Shown here: piece after piece, positions 62,757-64,000 of the stretch
Numbering within the stretch: position 1 is the first letter of the stretch
Layout of the letters: each line of letters starts with the position of its first letter
Assembly: GCF_012978815.1 (NCBI RefSeq)
Contig: NZ_LIWR01000003.1
Coordinates: forward strand, 124,001 to 188,000
Length of the DNA: 64,000 bases
Source: Campylobacter sp. RM16189
GTDB lineage: Bacteria > Campylobacterota > Campylobacteria > Campylobacterales > Campylobacteraceae
Direction of reading: 5' to 3'
Translations under genes and position numbers: made by a program
Notes under the pieces: generated by a model
Database searches by the model: none
Seen by the model: the letters and a program-made list of their open reading frames with translations, nothing else
What the model was told of the DNA's origin: nothing

Positions 62757-63355
62757 TCAGGCCGATAAATGCCAGATTTCTCTTATCTGCTCCAAGTATC
62801 TCTCTAGCTCCACCAATTAGTGGTAGCGAGGTCGCGTTTTTGGGACGTTCAAATGTGGGCAAAAGTAGCCTTATAAATGCTCTTGTAAATCAAAACAATC
62901 TGGCTAAAAGCTCCTCAACTCCGGGCAAAACAAGGCTTATCAATTTTTTTGAAGTTGAATATATAAATGATGAGGATAGAGTAAATTTAATATTTGTGGA
63001 TCTGCCGGGTTTTGGATATGCAAAGGTATCAAAAACTATGCATGATGATTGGAAACGAAATTTAGATGAGTATTTGAAACAAAGATCAAATATAAGACTT
63101 TTTGTCCATCTTATAGATAGCAGACAACATGATATGCTCATAGATAGAGAGGTGGGTGATTATCTGCAAAGTTTTTTGAGAGCCGATCAGAAAATTTTAA
63201 ATATCCTAACAAAGGCTGATAAGCTAAATCAAAGTGAGAAAAGCGCAGCTTTAAAAGCATATCCTAACGCACATCTAGTATCGACTCTAAAAAAAATAGG
63301 AATTGATAAAGCAAATGAGCTTATAGTAAAAAACGCATTAGGTATAAATCAGTAG
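62753..63355 (+). CDS. ysxC: Ribosome biogenesis GTPase YsxC/EngB
   Basis: This 200-residue GTPase helps 50S subunit assembly. Visible motifs are G1 GRSNVGKSS, the G2 region SSTPGKTRLINFF, G3 DLPGFGYAKV, and G4 TKADKLNQ. Start GTG, four bases into lptA. It overlaps the following acetyltransferase by one base (TAGTG). Confidence 0.94.
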   Translation: MIRPINARFLLSAPSISLAPPISGSEVAFLGRSNVGKSSLINALVNQNNLAKSSSTPGKTRLINFFEVEYINDEDRVNLIFVDLPGFGYAKVSKTMHDDWKRNLDEYLKQRSNIRLFVHLIDSRQHDMLIDREVGDYLQSFLRADQKILNILTKADKLNQSEKSAALKAYPNAHLVSTLKKIGIDKANELIVKNALGINQ

Positions 63356-63819
63356 TGAAAAATTTAGATTTTAGAAAGCCCAAGCCAAAAGATATAAAAG
63401 CTATGCAAGATCTTGTTAAAGATGAGGTTGCAAGCGGAGTTATACTGCCAAGAAGCGATGATGAGATCGCTATGAATATTCGCTCATATATCGTGGTTTG
63501 CGACAAAAATGAGATAGTGGGCTTTTGCGCTTTACATATACACACTGCAAATTTGGCCGAAGTAAGAAGTCTTGTAATATCTAAAAATTTAAGAGGTAGC
63601 GGAATAGGAAGCGAGCTAGTAAGAAAAATACTTGATGAGGCTAAATTTTATGATATTGAAAAGGTTTTTACGCTTACTTATAGAAAGAGTTTTTTTGAAA
63701 AATTGGGCTTTGTAGAGATTCCTAAATCAGAACTTCCTGCACAAAAAATTTGGGCTGATTGTATTAAATGCAAGCACTTTCCGGTATGCGACGAAATAGC
63801 ACTGATATACAGCTTTTAA
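63355..63819 (+). CDS. GNAT-family acetyltransferase (short ArgA-like)
   Basis: This 154-residue protein has the GNAT core: LAEVRSLVISKNLRGSGIGSELV (seen as VRSLVISKNLRGSGIGS, residues ~71-87) is motif A with the acetyl-CoA loop, and KSFFEKLGFVEIPKSELPAQKIWADCIKCKHFPVCDE (seen as FFEKLGF and CIKCKHFPVCDE) is the C-terminal part. The cysteine-rich end is typical of the short ArgA-like N-acetyltransferases, so N-acetylglutamate synthesis for arginine is possible but unproven. Start GTG, overlapping ysxC by one base. Confidence 0.85.
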   Translation: MKNLDFRKPKPKDIKAMQDLVKDEVASGVILPRSDDEIAMNIRSYIVVCDKNEIVGFCALHIHTANLAEVRSLVISKNLRGSGIGSELVRKILDEAKFYDIEKVFTLTYRKSFFEKLGFVEIPKSELPAQKIWADCIKCKHFPVCDEIALIYSF

Positions 63820-64000
63820 AATCCTTTTTTTGGATTGTTTTTTTATTTTTATACCAAGCTTCTACTACGGTATTTGTATGGGTTCCTCCCCTGATGGGGC
63901 TATTTTTCGCATATATGATTATTCTTACTATAGAAAAGCAAAAGAAACTTTTAAAATATGATATAAGGTGGTATTTTTCTATAGCCTATATTATTTTTGT
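63786..64000 (+). CDS. Membrane protein, N-terminal part, cut by the window end
   Basis: An open frame begins at ATG 63786, 34 bases inside the preceding acetyltransferase gene, and runs off the window at 64000 with no stop (71 codons seen). The product starts MRRNSTDIQLLKSFF, then has hydrophobic segments (about 14-30 and 32-46) and a basic loop EKQKKLLKYDIRWY. It matches the position of the Cj0651-type membrane protein next to ysxC in C. jejuni, as recalled. Function unknown. Confidence 0.6.
   Translation, partial: MRRNSTDIQLLKSFFWIVFLFLYQASTTVFVWVPPLMGLFFAYMIILTIEKQKKLLKYDIRWYFSIAYIIF

Overview
The window is a contiguous piece of a Campylobacter-type chromosome (Campylobacterota). The evidence is the low-GC, lysine-rich coding style, the short leaders with TATAAT-like -10 boxes (several preceded by TGC), and gene order. 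From memory, three blocks follow the C. jejuni order: pheS-pheT-aroA-ispH-rpsA-orf-serA; rodA/rluD-flpA-trmB-ftsE-ftsX-envC-pyrH-rpoZ-spoT-tyrS-nmo-amiA-mnmC; and ppa/adk-aspS/nadK-recN-cbrR-tatD-mltD-rlpA-(hisB)-kdsC-lptC-lptA-ysxC. The species is not C. jejuni, since the blocks are joined differently and carry extra genes. No rRNA, CRISPR array, insertion sequence or prophage is visible.

Layout: 0-1.2 kb holds an AT-rich orphan gene. 1.3-10.7 kb is a housekeeping operon (Phe-tRNA synthetase, shikimate and isoprenoid enzymes, ribosomal protein S1, serine biosynthesis). 10.7-18.2 kb holds a small lipoprotein, efp, a concealed SelW-like selenoprotein gene, a DJ-1 family gene, an RRM protein, a GluQ-like synthetase, dnaE and an acetyltransferase. 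18.2-22.7 kb, mostly minus strand, has a cysteine hydrolase, the flagellar kinase FlgS, a DUF234-type protein that seems to start at AUC, a cysteine-desulfurase-like enzyme and ThiE. 22.8-29 kb carries a secreted orphan, a polar amino acid ABC transporter, PutP, a DUF2130 protein, an SseB-like protein and one tRNA with anticodon CAU, next to a broken aldehyde dehydrogenase. 29.7-33.9 kb is an iron-type uptake locus: DUF4198 periplasmic protein, TonB-dependent receptor with a Fur-like operator, divergent AraC regulator, then a PhnA-like protein. 33.9-50 kb is the envelope and division block, joining RodA, FtsEX, an EnvC-like protein with a degenerate LytM domain and the amidase AmiA, with translation and stringent-response genes between. 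50-64 kb has Ppa, a YgiW-like protein, Adk, AspS, NadK, RecN, a two-receiver diguanylate cyclase, TatD, the cell-wall proteins MltD and RlpA, HisB, and an LPS assembly set (KdsC, LptC, LptA), then YsxC, an acetyltransferase and the start of a membrane protein cut by the window edge.

The most noteworthy items are a selenoprotein gene hidden by an in-frame TGA (11694-11942), a gene whose promoter and ribosome-binding site both point to an AUC start codon (20748), a Fur-boxed metal-uptake locus whose DUF4198 protein should mature with an N-terminal histidine, a FlpA adhesin that keeps the fibronectin-binding nonapeptide, two genes that may be leaderless, and block-wise changes in codon use with breaks at pheS/pheT and inside amiA.
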